Below are positions 26,228-37,262 of a stretch of 64,000 bases of DNA, in pieces; the first letter of the stretch is position 1, and each line of letters opens with the position of its first letter. Source of the DNA: Sphingomonas japonica (GTDB lineage Bacteria > Pseudomonadota > Alphaproteobacteria > Sphingomonadales > Sphingomonadaceae); assembly GCF_006346325.1 (NCBI RefSeq), contig NZ_VDYR01000001.1, forward strand, positions 62,001-126,000, in the 5' to 3' direction. The notes beneath the pieces are model-generated. The model was not told the DNA's origin, did not search any database, and saw only the letters and a list, made by a program, of their open reading frames with translations. The position numbers were made by a program, and so were the translations under genes.

Positions 26228-26300
26228 GCTATCCACCCCAGGCTTGTTTGAAGCGGCGGATAGGGGAGGGGGACGGGGTTGTCGAGCGGATGCGGGGAAA

Positions 26301-28892
<2,592 letters not shown>

Positions 28893-28906
28893 TCAGCGGC
28901 CAGATT

Positions 28907-29314
28907 TCACTCCGCGACCGGCACCGTGTCGTACACTTGCACGCGCTGCCACAGCGCCGAGTGCTCCTCGACGAACTGCAGGTGGATCGGATCGACCTGA
29001 TAGGCTTGCTGATCGGCGGCGCTGTCGAACGTCAGCGTCCACGACACCGAGTAGGAGCCGTCGATGACGTCGCGGTCGGTGCCGGCGGGCTCACCGATCT
29101 GATAGCTGCGGATCGTGTCGACTGCCGACAGCTTCTCCAGCGCCGCGACCAGCCGCGCCTTGTCCGCCGCGCTGTCGGAATTCTTCAGCCAGAAAAAGAC
29201 GTGATGGATGAACCGCGCATCGCGCCGGGCGGTGTCGGTCTTCGACTGCGCGAGCGCTGCTACGGGAAGAGTCGCGGCGGCCAGCGCGAGCAAGGCAGCA
29301 TGGATCGGGCGCAT
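28907..29314 (-). CDS. Secreted Dabb (stress-responsive alpha/beta-barrel) protein
   Basis: A 135-residue protein with a signal peptide (MRPIHAALLALAAATLPVAALAQ). The mature part matches the Dabb fold: IHHVFFWLKNS, then a helix with AALEKLSAVDTIRSYQIG, SYSVSWTLTFDSAADQQAYQVDPIHLQFVEE and the final strand VQVYDTV. Dabb domains are small dimeric ferredoxin-like folds, some enzymatic, and an exported form has no assigned role. It lies downstream of the helicase terminator and upstream of gyrB, probably as a single gene. Confidence 0.85.
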   Translation of the reverse strand: MRPIHAALLALAAATLPVAALAQSKTDTARRDARFIHHVFFWLKNSDSAADKARLVAALEKLSAVDTIRSYQIGEPAGTDRDVIDGSYSVSWTLTFDSAADQQAYQVDPIHLQFVEEHSALWQRVQVYDTVPVAE

Positions 29315-29334
29315 CGTTCAGGCTCCAGCAACGA

Positions 29335-29369
29335 GAGGGGGCGATAGCGCGATACCGCTACCGCCCCTC
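29335..29369 (-). terminator. Stem-loop terminator of the helicase gene
   Basis: On the minus strand, GAGGGGCGGTAGCGG, a short loop and CGCTATCGCCCCCTC form a strong stem with minor mismatches, starting 25 bases after the helicase stop. The T tract is weak. It overlaps the 5' flank of the Dabb gene. Confidence 0.6.
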
Positions 29370-29393
29370 GGTCGCTCGATCAACCGATCGCGA

Positions 29394-30758
29394 TCAGCGC
29401 GACTGCGTTGCCGCCCGGTTGCCGCCGGAACGGCCACCGCCGCCGCCTCCGCCGCCCGGACGCCCGCCGCGACGGTTGCCGCCACCGGGACGCGCTGCGC
29501 CGCCATGCGCCGGTTTGGCGGCATGCGTCGCACGCGGGCGCCGCGGACCCTGCTCCTGACGCGGGCGATCGGGCCGTTCGGCGGGTACCGGACCGACGCG
29601 CGTCGATTTGATCCGATCGATCTCAGCGGTGAAGGTGGCGGGGAGGGCGACCGGCTCGATGCGCTGGCGAGTGAGCTTTTCGATCGTGCGCAGATAGGGC
29701 CGCTCATCTTCGGCGCAGAAGCTGAACGCGACGCCTTCGGCACCGGCGCGCGCCGTCCGCCCGATGCGATGGACATATTGCTCGGCCACATTGGGCAGTT
29801 CGAAGTTGAGGACGTGGCTGACGCCGGGAACATCGATGCCGCGCGCGGCGATGTCGGTCGCGACCAGCAATTTGACCTTGCCAGAGCGGAATTCGGCGAG
29901 CGCCTTTTCGCGCTGCGGCTGGCTCTTGTTGCCGTGGATCGCATTGGCGGCGATGCCGCTTGCCGCCAGCAGCTTCACGACGCGGTCGGCGCCATGCTTA
30001 GTGCGAGTGAAGATCAGCGCGCGTTCGATATCGTTGCGCTCGATGAACAGAGTCAGCAGGAACTGCTTTTCGACCTGGTTGACGAAGGTGACATACTGGT
30101 CGATCCGCTCGACCGTGGTCGCGGCCGGGGTGACGCGGACCTCGACCGGATCGGTCAGGAACTGGTCGGCCAGATCGCGGATGGTCTTGGGCATCGTCGC
30201 CGAGAAGAACAAAGACTGGCGATCGCGCGGCAGCATCGCCACGATCTTGCGCAACGTGTGGATGAAGCCGAGATCGAGCATCTGGTCGGCTTCGTCGAGC
30301 ACCAGGATCTCGAGATCGGCGAGGCTGAGGCAGCGCTGCTCGATCAGGTCCATCAGGCGCCCTGGCGTCGCCACCAGGATGTCGACGCCCGCCGACGTGT
30401 CGCGGCGATTGCGCGCGATCGGGGTGCCGCCGAATACGGTAGCGACGGTCAGCTTGGTGAACTTGGCATAGGCGCGCGCGCTGTCGGCGATCTGGCTGGC
30501 AAGTTCGCGCGTCGGCGCGAGCACCAGCATGCGGCAACGCATCGGCTTGCGGCGCTCGTTCGCCTTCACCAGCCGGTCGATCGACGGCAGCATGAATGCC
30601 GCGGTCTTGCCGGTTCCGGTCTGGGCGATGCCGAGCAGGTCGTTGCCCTCGAGCAGCGCCGGGATCGACTGAAGCTGGATCGGCGTGGGGGTGTCGTAGT
30701 TCTTGAGCGCGAGCGCATCGAGGACGGACTTCGAGAGTCCGAGCGATTGAAAGGTCAT
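29394..30758 (-). CDS. DEAD-box RNA helicase (RhlE type)
   Basis: A 454-residue ATP-dependent RNA helicase. Motifs in order: the Q motif (NYDTPTPIQLQSIP), motif I AQTGTGKTAAF, Ia APTRELA, Ib TPGR, II VLDEADQMLDLGF, III SATM, IV IFTRTKHG, V ATDIAARGIDV and VI HRIGRTARAG. The C-terminal 90 residues are basic and Gly-rich, with a run of eight Gly, typical of RhlE tails that bind RNA non-specifically. Likely roles are ribosome assembly and mRNA turnover with RNase E. A 186-bp leader region with a hairpin lies upstream. Confidence 0.94.
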   Translation of the reverse strand: MTFQSLGLSKSVLDALALKNYDTPTPIQLQSIPALLEGNDLLGIAQTGTGKTAAFMLPSIDRLVKANERRKPMRCRMLVLAPTRELASQIADSARAYAKFTKLTVATVFGGTPIARNRRDTSAGVDILVATPGRLMDLIEQRCLSLADLEILVLDEADQMLDLGFIHTLRKIVAMLPRDRQSLFFSATMPKTIRDLADQFLTDPVEVRVTPAATTVERIDQYVTFVNQVEKQFLLTLFIERNDIERALIFTRTKHGADRVVKLLAASGIAANAIHGNKSQPQREKALAEFRSGKVKLLVATDIAARGIDVPGVSHVLNFELPNVAEQYVHRIGRTARAGAEGVAFSFCAEDERPYLRTIEKLTRQRIEPVALPATFTAEIDRIKSTRVGPVPAERPDRPRQEQGPRRPRATHAAKPAHGGAARPGGGNRRGGRPGGGGGGGGRSGGNRAATQSR

Positions 30759-30809
30759 GAGTGTCCTGGAATTCGGTGCCGGTGCGCGCGCGGTCTGGGC
30801 GCACGACGG

Positions 30810-30833
30810 GCGGGGTCATAAAAGACGCCCCGC
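30810..30833 (-). promoter_or_regulatory. Hairpin in the leader of the helicase gene
   Basis: GCGGGG and CCCCGC (30810-30815, 30828-30833) enclose an AT-rich loop, about 50-75 bases before the helicase start in the 186-bp gap after recF. It could be a recF terminator or part of the helicase 5' leader. Cold-shock helicases often have structured leaders, but that role is inference. Nothing else is recognisable in this gap. Confidence 0.35.
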
Positions 30834-30944
30834 GTGAAATGGGAAGCCGGTGGGAGCGACGCCGAGCTGACTCTGGGGAGCCGATCACGCTGCTGTCGGT
30901 AAGCGTCGCTGCGCTGCGGCAAATGGTCGCGATCGGCGCAAAAG

Positions 30945-32006
30945 TCAAGCGTCTGCAATAACGGAACCGTTTTCAACGACATAGCGCGTAGCAGCCCCGA
31001 TCGCATCGAACAGTCCTGCCTCGGTTCCGGTCATCCATACCTGCCCCCTGCCCGAAAGCCGGTCGAACAGCGCGGCGCGGCGCAACGGGTCGAGATGCGC
31101 CGCCACTTCGTCGAGCAGCAATACCGGCGGCGAGCCGGTGCGATCGGCGACGAGATCGGCGTGCGCCAGAACGATACCGAGCAGCAGAGCCTTTTGCTCG
31201 CCGGTCGAACACAGCGCCGCCGCCTGATCCTTGTCGCGGTGGACCACGGCCAAGTCGGCGCGGTGCGGGCCGATCAGCGTCCGGCCGGCGACGGTATCGC
31301 GGCGGCGGCCCTCGGCGAGCGCGCGCGCGAGATCCGCGATCGGCTCGCTCTCGATCGCGAGTGCGGCGCGCGCGAACGGGCCGGGCTGCGTGTCGGCCAG
31401 CCGCTGCGACAAAAGATCGACCGCGCCGCGCCGGGCCACTTCGATGGCATCGCCATGCTCGGCCATCTGCGCTTCCAATGCAGACAGCCACTCCGGATCG
31501 GCAGGACGCTCGTCGGCCAGCAGCCGGTTGCGCGCGCGCATGGCTGCTTCGTAACGCGCGGCATGGTGCGCATGGGCGGGCGCCAGCGCCAGCGTCAGCC
31601 GGTCGAGGAAGCGCCGCCGCTCCGACGCGGGTTCGACGAACAGCCGATCCATCGCCGGGGTCAGCCACAGCACGGTCAGCCACTCGGCAAGCGTGGCGGC
31701 GGGAGCGGCGGCACCGTTGACGCGGACGATCCTGCGTTCGGGCGCCGACACCAGCGTGCCGGTGCCGATAGCGATGTCGCCGACAAGCTCGGCCGCCACC
31801 GAGAAACCGCCGGCGCCGTCTTGTCGCGCGATGCTCGACAGCGGTGCGCGGCGCAGGCCGCGGCCGGGCGCCAGCAGCGACACGGCCTCGAGGATATTGG
31901 TCTTGCCCGCGCCGTTCTCTCCGGTCAGCACGACAAAGCCCGGGCCGGCGCGAAGTGCGGCATGAGGGTGGTTGCGAAATTCGGTCAGGGACAGGCTGGT
32001 CAGCAT
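30945..32006 (-). CDS. recF: DNA replication and repair protein RecF
   Basis: A 353-residue SMC-like ATPase that helps RecOR load RecA on gapped DNA. Walker A is GENGAGKTN (29-37), the ABC-type signature is [17 protein letters not shown] and Walker B is [13 protein letters not shown]. The N-terminal [12 protein letters not shown] and [24 protein letters not shown] segments are diagnostic for RecF. It is divergent from a small lipoprotein gene. It does not sit next to dnaN, but gyrB is found two genes downstream on the same strand, a partial echo of the common dnaN-recF-gyrB order. Confidence 0.95.
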   Translation of the reverse strand: MLTSLSLTEFRNHPHAALRAGPGFVVLTGENGAGKTNILEAVSLLAPGRGLRRAPLSSIARQDGAGGFSVAAELVGDIAIGTGTLVSAPERRIVRVNGAAAPAATLAEWLTVLWLTPAMDRLFVEPASERRRFLDRLTLALAPAHAHHAARYEAAMRARNRLLADERPADPEWLSALEAQMAEHGDAIEVARRGAVDLLSQRLADTQPGPFARAALAIESEPIADLARALAEGRRRDTVAGRTLIGPHRADLAVVHRDKDQAAALCSTGEQKALLLGIVLAHADLVADRTGSPPVLLLDEVAAHLDPLRRAALFDRLSGRGQVWMTGTEAGLFDAIGAATRYVVENGSVIADA

Positions 32007-32117
32007 CGCCGGGGCTGCCTAGCCGCTAATCGCGGTGATCGGAAATGCCACGCGTGCTGCCGACGCAACCTTACGCCGGTGCGCGGGTTGTTCCGCCAGC
32101 AACATGATGGAGCCGAA

Positions 32118-32465
32118 ATGCGTTCGACCACCCTTATTCTTTGTGCGGCACTTGCGTTTGCGACTGTCGCCTGCAGCCAGCCGACGCCGCAGGAGCAGCA
32201 GGCCGATCAGATTCGCGACCAGGCGGACGCGCAGGGCGATGCGATCGAGGCCGCGGCCAACGACCGCTCGGCCAAGATGGAAGCCGATGCCGCGGCACTG
32301 CTCAACCAGGCCGGTACGTCGCAGAATTTCGATGCTCAGCGGCTTCAGGTGCAGGCGGATGCCCTCAAAAAGCAGGCCGAACTGGTCGAGCAGCAGGCCG
32401 AGGCCAAGGCCAAGGCGGTTCGCGCCGCGGGCGAAGCGCAGGCGACTGCCCTGCTCGCGCAATAA
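32118..32465 (+). CDS. Small lipoprotein, Ala/Gln-rich and helical
   Basis: A 115-residue protein with a lipobox-type signal peptide (MRSTTLILCAALAFATVAC, Cys 19). The mature part is almost entirely heptad-like, rich in Ala, Gln, Glu and Asp (QADQIRDQADAQGDAIEAAA, KKQAELVEQQAEAKAKAVRAAGEAQA), so a long helix or coiled coil is likely. I know of no function; similar small proteins are common in sphingomonads. GGAG lies about seven bases before the ATG. The ORF open since 31095 in the same frame is antisense to recF and is not part of the gene. Confidence 0.78.
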   Translation: MRSTTLILCAALAFATVACSQPTPQEQQADQIRDQADAQGDAIEAAANDRSAKMEADAAALLNQAGTSQNFDAQRLQVQADALKKQAELVEQQAEAKAKAVRAAGEAQATALLAQ

Positions 32466-32486
32466 CGCGTGCGTGCGCGAACATGG

Positions 32487-32498
32487 ATCAGCGCTGAT
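32487..32498. promoter_or_regulatory. Perfect 12-bp palindrome, candidate TetR operator
   Basis: ATCAGCGCTGAT is a perfect palindrome 54 bases before the tetR start, in the gap after the small lipoprotein gene. TetR proteins usually bind palindromes near their own promoter, so autoregulation is plausible. It could also be a weak hairpin of the upstream transcript. Confidence 0.4.
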
Positions 32499-32551
32499 TA
32501 ATCCTGGCGGGACTATGCTATGGCCGTGAATACCAGTGTCGCCATGAAAGG

Positions 32552-33232
32552 ATGAAGTTGGCCAGTTGCTGCCCGACCCGCAAGATCAGGCCCGGAGCAG
32601 GGCGCCCGCGTGATCCCGCGAAGGAAGATGCGATCATGGCCGCCGCGCGCGATTCCTTTTTCGAACGCGGCGTCTCGGCATCGACGATCGAGGACATCGC
32701 CCAGCGCGCGGGGGTGTCCAAGGTCACCGTCTATAATCGCTTCGGCGACAAGGACACGTTGTTCGAGCAGGTGGTCCGTGCCGAGACCGGTCGGATGGCC
32801 GACGTTCTGGAGGCTGGATTCGATGGATCGGCCTCGTTCGAGGCGCGGGTCAATGCGTATGGCGAATCGCTGCTGGGGTTCATGTTCGCCAAGGATCATG
32901 TGGCCTTCGATCGCGTGGTGATGGCCGATCTTGCGCAGAACCCGGCGCTTTGCGAACGCTTCTTCGCCGCCGGACCAGGGCATTGTCGCGGGCGTCTGGC
33001 GGAGGTGATCGCGCAGGCACAAAAGGCCGGGCTGGTCGAGGTCGACGATCCCGAGCGCGCTGCCGAGGATCTGACCTCGCTGTGGAAGGGTTTTGCCGAT
33101 GTCGAGCTGAAGTTCGGCGTGGTCAGCAACGTTTGTGAAGAGACGATTCGCGCCAAGGTGGCCCGCGGGACCAAGGTGTTCCTGCGTGCCTATGCTCCGC
33201 GCGCATCGGTCGAAAAGGAGAAGCACGAATGA
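32552..33232 (+). CDS. TetR/AcrR family transcriptional regulator
   Basis: A 226-residue regulator. A basic N-terminal arm (RKIRPGAGRPRDPAKED) leads into the TetR helix-turn-helix at about 28-75: IMAAARDSFFERGVSASTIEDIAQRAGVSKVTVYNRFGDKDTLF. The C-terminal ligand domain is helical and resembles the AcrR-type group (LLGFMFAKDHVAFDRVVMADLAQNPAL). It overlaps the next lipoprotein gene by four bases. No efflux pump is adjacent, so the target is probably itself and the lipoprotein. A palindrome 54 bases upstream is a candidate operator. Confidence 0.92.
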   Translation: MKLASCCPTRKIRPGAGRPRDPAKEDAIMAAARDSFFERGVSASTIEDIAQRAGVSKVTVYNRFGDKDTLFEQVVRAETGRMADVLEAGFDGSASFEARVNAYGESLLGFMFAKDHVAFDRVVMADLAQNPALCERFFAAGPGHCRGRLAEVIAQAQKAGLVEVDDPERAAEDLTSLWKGFADVELKFGVVSNVCEETIRAKVARGTKVFLRAYAPRASVEKEKHE

Positions 33233-33564
33233 GGACGCTGCTGGTTTTACTGGGTGGTCTTGCACTGGCGGCATGCGGCGGCGCGCCTGAAGCGACTGCC
33301 CCGGCCAACGACGTGGCCGCGACCGACGCAACCGCGCTCAATTTCCAGACCGAAGTCGCCGCATTGTCGCCCGCACAGCGCAACGGCGTGTTCATTCGTG
33401 CGATCCGCGACGCCGGGCTGCAATGCCAGGGAGTCGAGACGTCGGTCGAGAACCCGCCGGGCAGTTTCAACTACGCCGTCACCTGTCAGGACGGCAGCAA
33501 GCATCAGATCGCGATCGCCGCCAGCGGTGACGCCAAGGTGACCAGCGCGGCCGGAGCGCGGTAG
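33229..33564 (+). CDS. Small lipoprotein co-expressed with TetR regulator
   Basis: A 111-residue lipoprotein precursor (MRTLLVLLGGLALAACGG, lipobox LAAC, Cys 16). The mature domain has two further cysteines (LQCQGVE and VTCQDG) that could form a disulfide, and a compact alpha/beta look (SPAQRNGVFIRAIRDAGLQCQGVETSVENPPGSFNYAV). No named family is recognised. The ATGA overlap with tetR indicates coupled translation. Confidence 0.75.
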   Translation: MRTLLVLLGGLALAACGGAPEATAPANDVAATDATALNFQTEVAALSPAQRNGVFIRAIRDAGLQCQGVETSVENPPGSFNYAVTCQDGSKHQIAIAASGDAKVTSAAGAR

Positions 33565-33636
33565 CGCCGCGCCCCCGGCCGGCTCCTGCGCCATCAGCGA
33601 TGGAAAAGGCCCGCGGCTTCGGGTATAGCGCGCGCC

Positions 33637-34845
33637 ATGCAGACAGTTTCGGACCTCACCATGCCCATTCCCGGGCATATCGATCCCGTGCCGGTTCCGC
33701 GTGCGCCGGTGCAACGCGCCGACGGGCGCATCGACCTGCTCGGCCTGTCGAAGGACGATCTGCGCATGGCGCTCGAGACGGCGCAGCTCGAGCCGAAGCA
33801 GGCCAAGCTGCGTGCCAAGCAGCTTTGGCACTGGATCTACAATCGCGGAGCGACCGAATTTTCGGTGATGACCGACATTTCCAAGGCGATGCAGCCCTGG
33901 CTCGAACAGCGGTTCGTCATCAGCCGTCCCGAAGTGGTCGAGGCGCAGGTGTCGAGCGACGGCACCCGCAAATGGTTGCTTCGCTCGCCCGACGCGCAGG
34001 ACTATGAAATGGTGTTCATCCCCGACGCCGATCGCGGGACGCTGTGCGTGTCGAGCCAGGTCGGCTGCACGCTCAATTGCCGCTTCTGCGCGACCGGCAC
34101 GATGCGGCTGGTGCGCAATCTGACCCCCGGCGAGATCGTCGGGCAGGTGATGCTGGCGCGCGACGCGCTGGGCGAGTGGCCGAGCCAGCCCGAGGGGCGG
34201 ATGCTGACCAACATCGTGATGATGGGGATGGGCGAGCCGCTCTATAATTTTGACCACGTCCGCGATGCGCTCCGGCTAGTGATGGACGGTGATGGGCTTG
34301 CGCTGAGCAAGCGCCGCATCACGCTGTCGACCAGCGGCATCGTGCCCATGATGGCGCGGGCGGGTGAGGAGATCGGGGTCAACCTCGCGGTATCGCTGCA
34401 CGCTGTGACCAAGGAGGTGCGCGACGAGATCGTTCCGATCAACCGCAAATACGGGATCGAGGAACTGCTCCAGGCATGCGCCGACTATCCCGGCGCCAAC
34501 AATGCCAGGCGCATCACCTTTGAATATGTCATGCTCAAGGACAAGAACGACAGCGATGCCGACGCGCACGAACTGGTGCGGCTGCTCAAGCAGTATCGCC
34601 TGCCGGCCAAGGTCAATCTGATCCCGTTCAACCCTTGGCCGGGCGCGCCGTACGAATGTTCGACGCCGGAGCGGATCAAGAGCTTTTCGTCGATCGTGTT
34701 TGCGGCAGGCATTTCCGCGCCGGTACGCACCCCGCGCGGCCGCGACATCGACGCCGCCTGCGGCCAGCTCAAGACCGCGTCGCAAAAGACCAGCCGCGCC
34801 GAGCTCGATCGGCTGGCGGAGGAGAAGATGGCGGCGCTGGGCTGA
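33637..34845 (+). CDS. rlmN: 23S rRNA / tRNA adenine-C2 methyltransferase RlmN
   Basis: A 402-residue radical SAM enzyme that methylates A2503 of 23S rRNA and A37 of some tRNAs. The iron-sulfur cluster Cys are C144, C148 and C151 in [18 protein letters not shown] precedes them. [23 protein letters not shown] and LAVSLHA are family motifs, and the C-terminal Cys of the pair that forms the methyl-Cys intermediate is in DIDAACGQL. The start at 33637 gives a slightly long N-terminus; Met 9 is an alternative. Confidence 0.97.
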   Translation: MQTVSDLTMPIPGHIDPVPVPRAPVQRADGRIDLLGLSKDDLRMALETAQLEPKQAKLRAKQLWHWIYNRGATEFSVMTDISKAMQPWLEQRFVISRPEVVEAQVSSDGTRKWLLRSPDAQDYEMVFIPDADRGTLCVSSQVGCTLNCRFCATGTMRLVRNLTPGEIVGQVMLARDALGEWPSQPEGRMLTNIVMMGMGEPLYNFDHVRDALRLVMDGDGLALSKRRITLSTSGIVPMMARAGEEIGVNLAVSLHAVTKEVRDEIVPINRKYGIEELLQACADYPGANNARRITFEYVMLKDKNDSDADAHELVRLLKQYRLPAKVNLIPFNPWPGAPYECSTPERIKSFSSIVFAAGISAPVRTPRGRDIDAACGQLKTASQKTSRAELDRLAEEKMAALG

Positions 34846-34855
34846 GGCCAGCGCA

Positions 34856-35614
34856 ATGCCCGATCTCGCTTCGCTTGCGTTTCCGGCCGCGGCCGGTCTG
34901 GTCGGGGGCGCGATGAATGCGCTTGCCGGGGGCGGGACGTTCGCGACGCTGCCCGCGCTGCTTGCGCTCGGCCTGCCTGCCAACATCGCCAACGCCACGT
35001 CCAACGTCGCTCTGCTGCCGGGTGCCGCCGCCAGCGCCTGGACGTTTCGCGACGAGCTTGGTCCGATCGCAAAGGTCGCGATCCCGGTGCTCGCGGCGAT
35101 CACCTTTATCGGCGGGCTGGCGGGCAGCCTGTTGCTGGTCGTCACGCCCAGCGACACGTTCGATATCCTCATTCCCTGGCTGCTGCTCTATGCGCTGGTC
35201 ATCCTCGCCTTCGGTCGCCGCGCCGCCGACTGGCTCAGCCGTCGCACGACGATCGGCCCGCGCACGCTGGTCGTCGTGCAGGCGCTGCTTGGCGTCTATG
35301 GTGGCTATTTCGGTGGCGGCGTCGGGATCATGACCACTGCAACCTATGGCCTGCTCGGTGGCGTAAGCCCGCGCGACATGTTCGCCGCGCGTACCTTGAT
35401 GCTGGCGCTGGCCAACCTCGCCGCCGCGATCGTGTTCGTCGCCTTCGCCATGGTGGCGTGGGACCGCTGCGCGCCGATGCTGGTCGGCGGGGCGCTGGGC
35501 GGATGGCTCGGCGCGTTGCTCGGACGGCGGCTGTCGCCGGGGCTGGTGCGCGGCTGGACGCTGCTTGTCACCGCGGCGACCACCGCCGCGTTCTTCTGGC
35601 GCGCATATGGCTGA
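34856..35614 (+). CDS. TauE/SafE family sulfite exporter-like permease
   Basis: A 252-residue membrane protein with about eight segments in two repeats, each opening with a GG-rich motif: AAGLVGGAMNALAGGGTF, and later VYGGYFGGGVGIMTTATYGLLG. This is the TauE/SafE pattern, a family linked to export of sulfite and organosulfonates. It starts ten bases after rlmN. The next genes, a cytochrome b and a YedY-like molybdoenzyme, handle sulfur oxides in related systems, so a link is possible but unproven. Confidence 0.92.
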   Translation: MPDLASLAFPAAAGLVGGAMNALAGGGTFATLPALLALGLPANIANATSNVALLPGAAASAWTFRDELGPIAKVAIPVLAAITFIGGLAGSLLLVVTPSDTFDILIPWLLLYALVILAFGRRAADWLSRRTTIGPRTLVVVQALLGVYGGYFGGGVGIMTTATYGLLGGVSPRDMFAARTLMLALANLAAAIVFVAFAMVAWDRCAPMLVGGALGGWLGALLGRRLSPGLVRGWTLLVTAATTAAFFWRAYG

Positions 35615-35695
35615 TCGCCTATCGTCGCGGCGGGCTGTAACCGATCGCCGCTCTTCCGCGAACCGGGCGCGATCAACCATTGCCGGGGGAGCCGG

Positions 35696-36481
35696 ATGAC
35701 CGACCTGCGCGCCGACCAAGCGCCGTTTGAAACGCCTCGCGCCGCGGGAAGGCGCGTCTATCGCCATCGACTGGCGACGCGCATCTGGCATTGGGTGAAC
35801 GCGATCACCGTCATCGTGATGATCGGCAGCGGGCTGATGATCCTCAACGCGCATCCGCATCTATATTGGGGCCAGTTCGGCGCAAATCTCGATACGCCGT
35901 GGTTCAGTGTCAGCGAGGTGTTCGAAGGCGGGCGCGTGCCCGGCTGGCTGACGATCCCGTCGACCTACAACCTGGCGCTGGCGCGGCGCTGGCACCTGTT
36001 CTTCGCGCTGATCCTGGCCTTTGGACTGCTTGCCTATCTGCTCGTCAGCATCGCCAATCGCCATTTCCAGCGCGACATGAAGTTCCGCAGCGAGGAGCTG
36101 AGGCCTGCGCATCTGGCGCATGACGTCAGGGAGCATCTGGCGCTGCGCTTTCACGACCCGAAGCGGCCAGCCGACTATAACACGCTGCAGAAATTGAGCT
36201 ATGTCGCGGTGCTGTTCGTGCTGCTGCCGCTGATCATCGCCACCGGCCTTACCATGTCGCCGGGGATCAACGCGGCCGCGCCGTGGCTGCTCGACCTGTT
36301 CGGCGGGCGGCAATCGGCGCGCTCGATCCACTTCATCGTGACGATGCTGCTGATCGGCTTCATCATCGTCCATCTCGCGCTGGTGATCCTGGCGGGGGTT
36401 TGGAACGAACTGCGGTCGATGATCACCGGCTGGTGGCGCTTGCCCTCGCCCGAAGCGCAGCCTGTGGAGCCCCGGCCATGA
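35696..36481 (+). CDS. Cytochrome b561-type membrane protein
   Basis: A 261-residue protein with four or five membrane segments and His residues placed as haem ligands: RIWHWVNAITVIVMIGSG, ARRWHLFFALILAFGLLAYLLV, SIHFIVTMLLIGFIIVHLALVI. It fits the b/b6 domain family in which two haems pass electrons across the inner membrane. Between helices there is a long loop (FHDPKRPADYNTLQKLSYVAVL). The stop overlaps the ATG of the molybdoenzyme, so it is most likely that enzyme's membrane electron partner, in place of MsrQ. Confidence 0.9.
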   Translation: MTDLRADQAPFETPRAAGRRVYRHRLATRIWHWVNAITVIVMIGSGLMILNAHPHLYWGQFGANLDTPWFSVSEVFEGGRVPGWLTIPSTYNLALARRWHLFFALILAFGLLAYLLVSIANRHFQRDMKFRSEELRPAHLAHDVREHLALRFHDPKRPADYNTLQKLSYVAVLFVLLPLIIATGLTMSPGINAAAPWLLDLFGGRQSARSIHFIVTMLLIGFIIVHLALVILAGVWNELRSMITGWWRLPSPEAQPVEPRP

Positions 36482-37236
36482 CCATCCTCACGCGCCGCGC
36501 CGCGCTCACCGGACTCGCGGCCGGTGCCGGCGGGCTGCTCGCCGGCTGCGATGCCTTAGGGTCGAACGAGACGTTTCGCGGAGTGCTCTACACCGCCGAC
36601 GGCATGCACCAACGGCTGCAGCGGCTGGTCAGCAATCGCGACGCGCTTGCTCGCGAATTCAGCCCCGAACAGATGTCGCCGGTATTTCGCGCCAACGGCA
36701 CTCGTAATCCGAACACATCGTCTTACAATGCGCTGGCGGCCGGCAATTTCGCGGATTGGCGCATCGCAGTCGACGGGCTGGTCCAGCGGCCGCTGGCGAT
36801 CAGCATGGCGCAGCTGCGCTCGATGCCGGCGCGCACGCAGATCACCCGCCACGACTGCGTCGAGGGATGGAGCGCAATCGGCAAATGGACCGGCCCGCGG
36901 CTTGGCCCGATCCTGCAACTCGCCGGGCTGCGCGACGATGCGCGGTTCCTGGTGTTCCACTGCGCCGATTTCTTCGGCAGCAACCGCTATTACGAATCGA
37001 TCGACCTTACCGACGCCTTTCACCCGCAGACGATCCTGGCGTGGCGGCTCAACGATCAGCTGCTCGATATTCCGCATGGTGCGCCGGTGCGGCTGCGCGT
37101 CGAGCGCCAGCTGGGCTACAAGCATGCCAAATATGTCGAACGGATCGAAGCGGTTGCCAGCCTCGATGGCATCTATCGCGGCAAGGGCGGCTATTGGGAG
37201 GATGGCGCGGGCTATGAATGGTATGCTGGAATCTAG
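36478..37236 (+). CDS. Molybdopterin-dependent oxidoreductase (YedY/SUOX family), Tat lipoprotein
   Basis: A 252-residue sulfite-oxidase-fold protein. The N-terminus has a twin-arginine motif (TRRAALTGLAAGAGG) followed by LAGC, a lipobox with Cys 24, so it is probably Tat-exported and lipid-anchored. The Mo-coordinating Cys is C127 in TRHDCVEGWSAIGKW, and the conserved core RFLVFHCADFF and GAPVRLRVERQLGYKHAKYVERIE is present. YedY/MsrP relatives reduce sulfoxides. The pairing with a b561-type cytochrome rather than MsrQ makes the substrate and direction of electron flow uncertain. Confidence 0.9.
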   Translation: MTILTRRAALTGLAAGAGGLLAGCDALGSNETFRGVLYTADGMHQRLQRLVSNRDALAREFSPEQMSPVFRANGTRNPNTSSYNALAAGNFADWRIAVDGLVQRPLAISMAQLRSMPARTQITRHDCVEGWSAIGKWTGPRLGPILQLAGLRDDARFLVFHCADFFGSNRYYESIDLTDAFHPQTILAWRLNDQLLDIPHGAPVRLRVERQLGYKHAKYVERIEAVASLDGIYRGKGGYWEDGAGYEWYAGI

Positions 37237-37262
37237 CGTTTCGGTACGCTAGGCGCCGCTTC

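Noticed and set aside
29208..30821. A 537-codon open frame antisense to the helicase
   Set aside because: Composition is typical of an antisense shadow; the helicase has all its motifs.
31095..32465. A 456-codon plus-strand frame ending in the small lipoprotein
   Set aside because: The first 340 codons are antisense to recF; only the last 115, beginning with a lipobox signal peptide, look like a protein.
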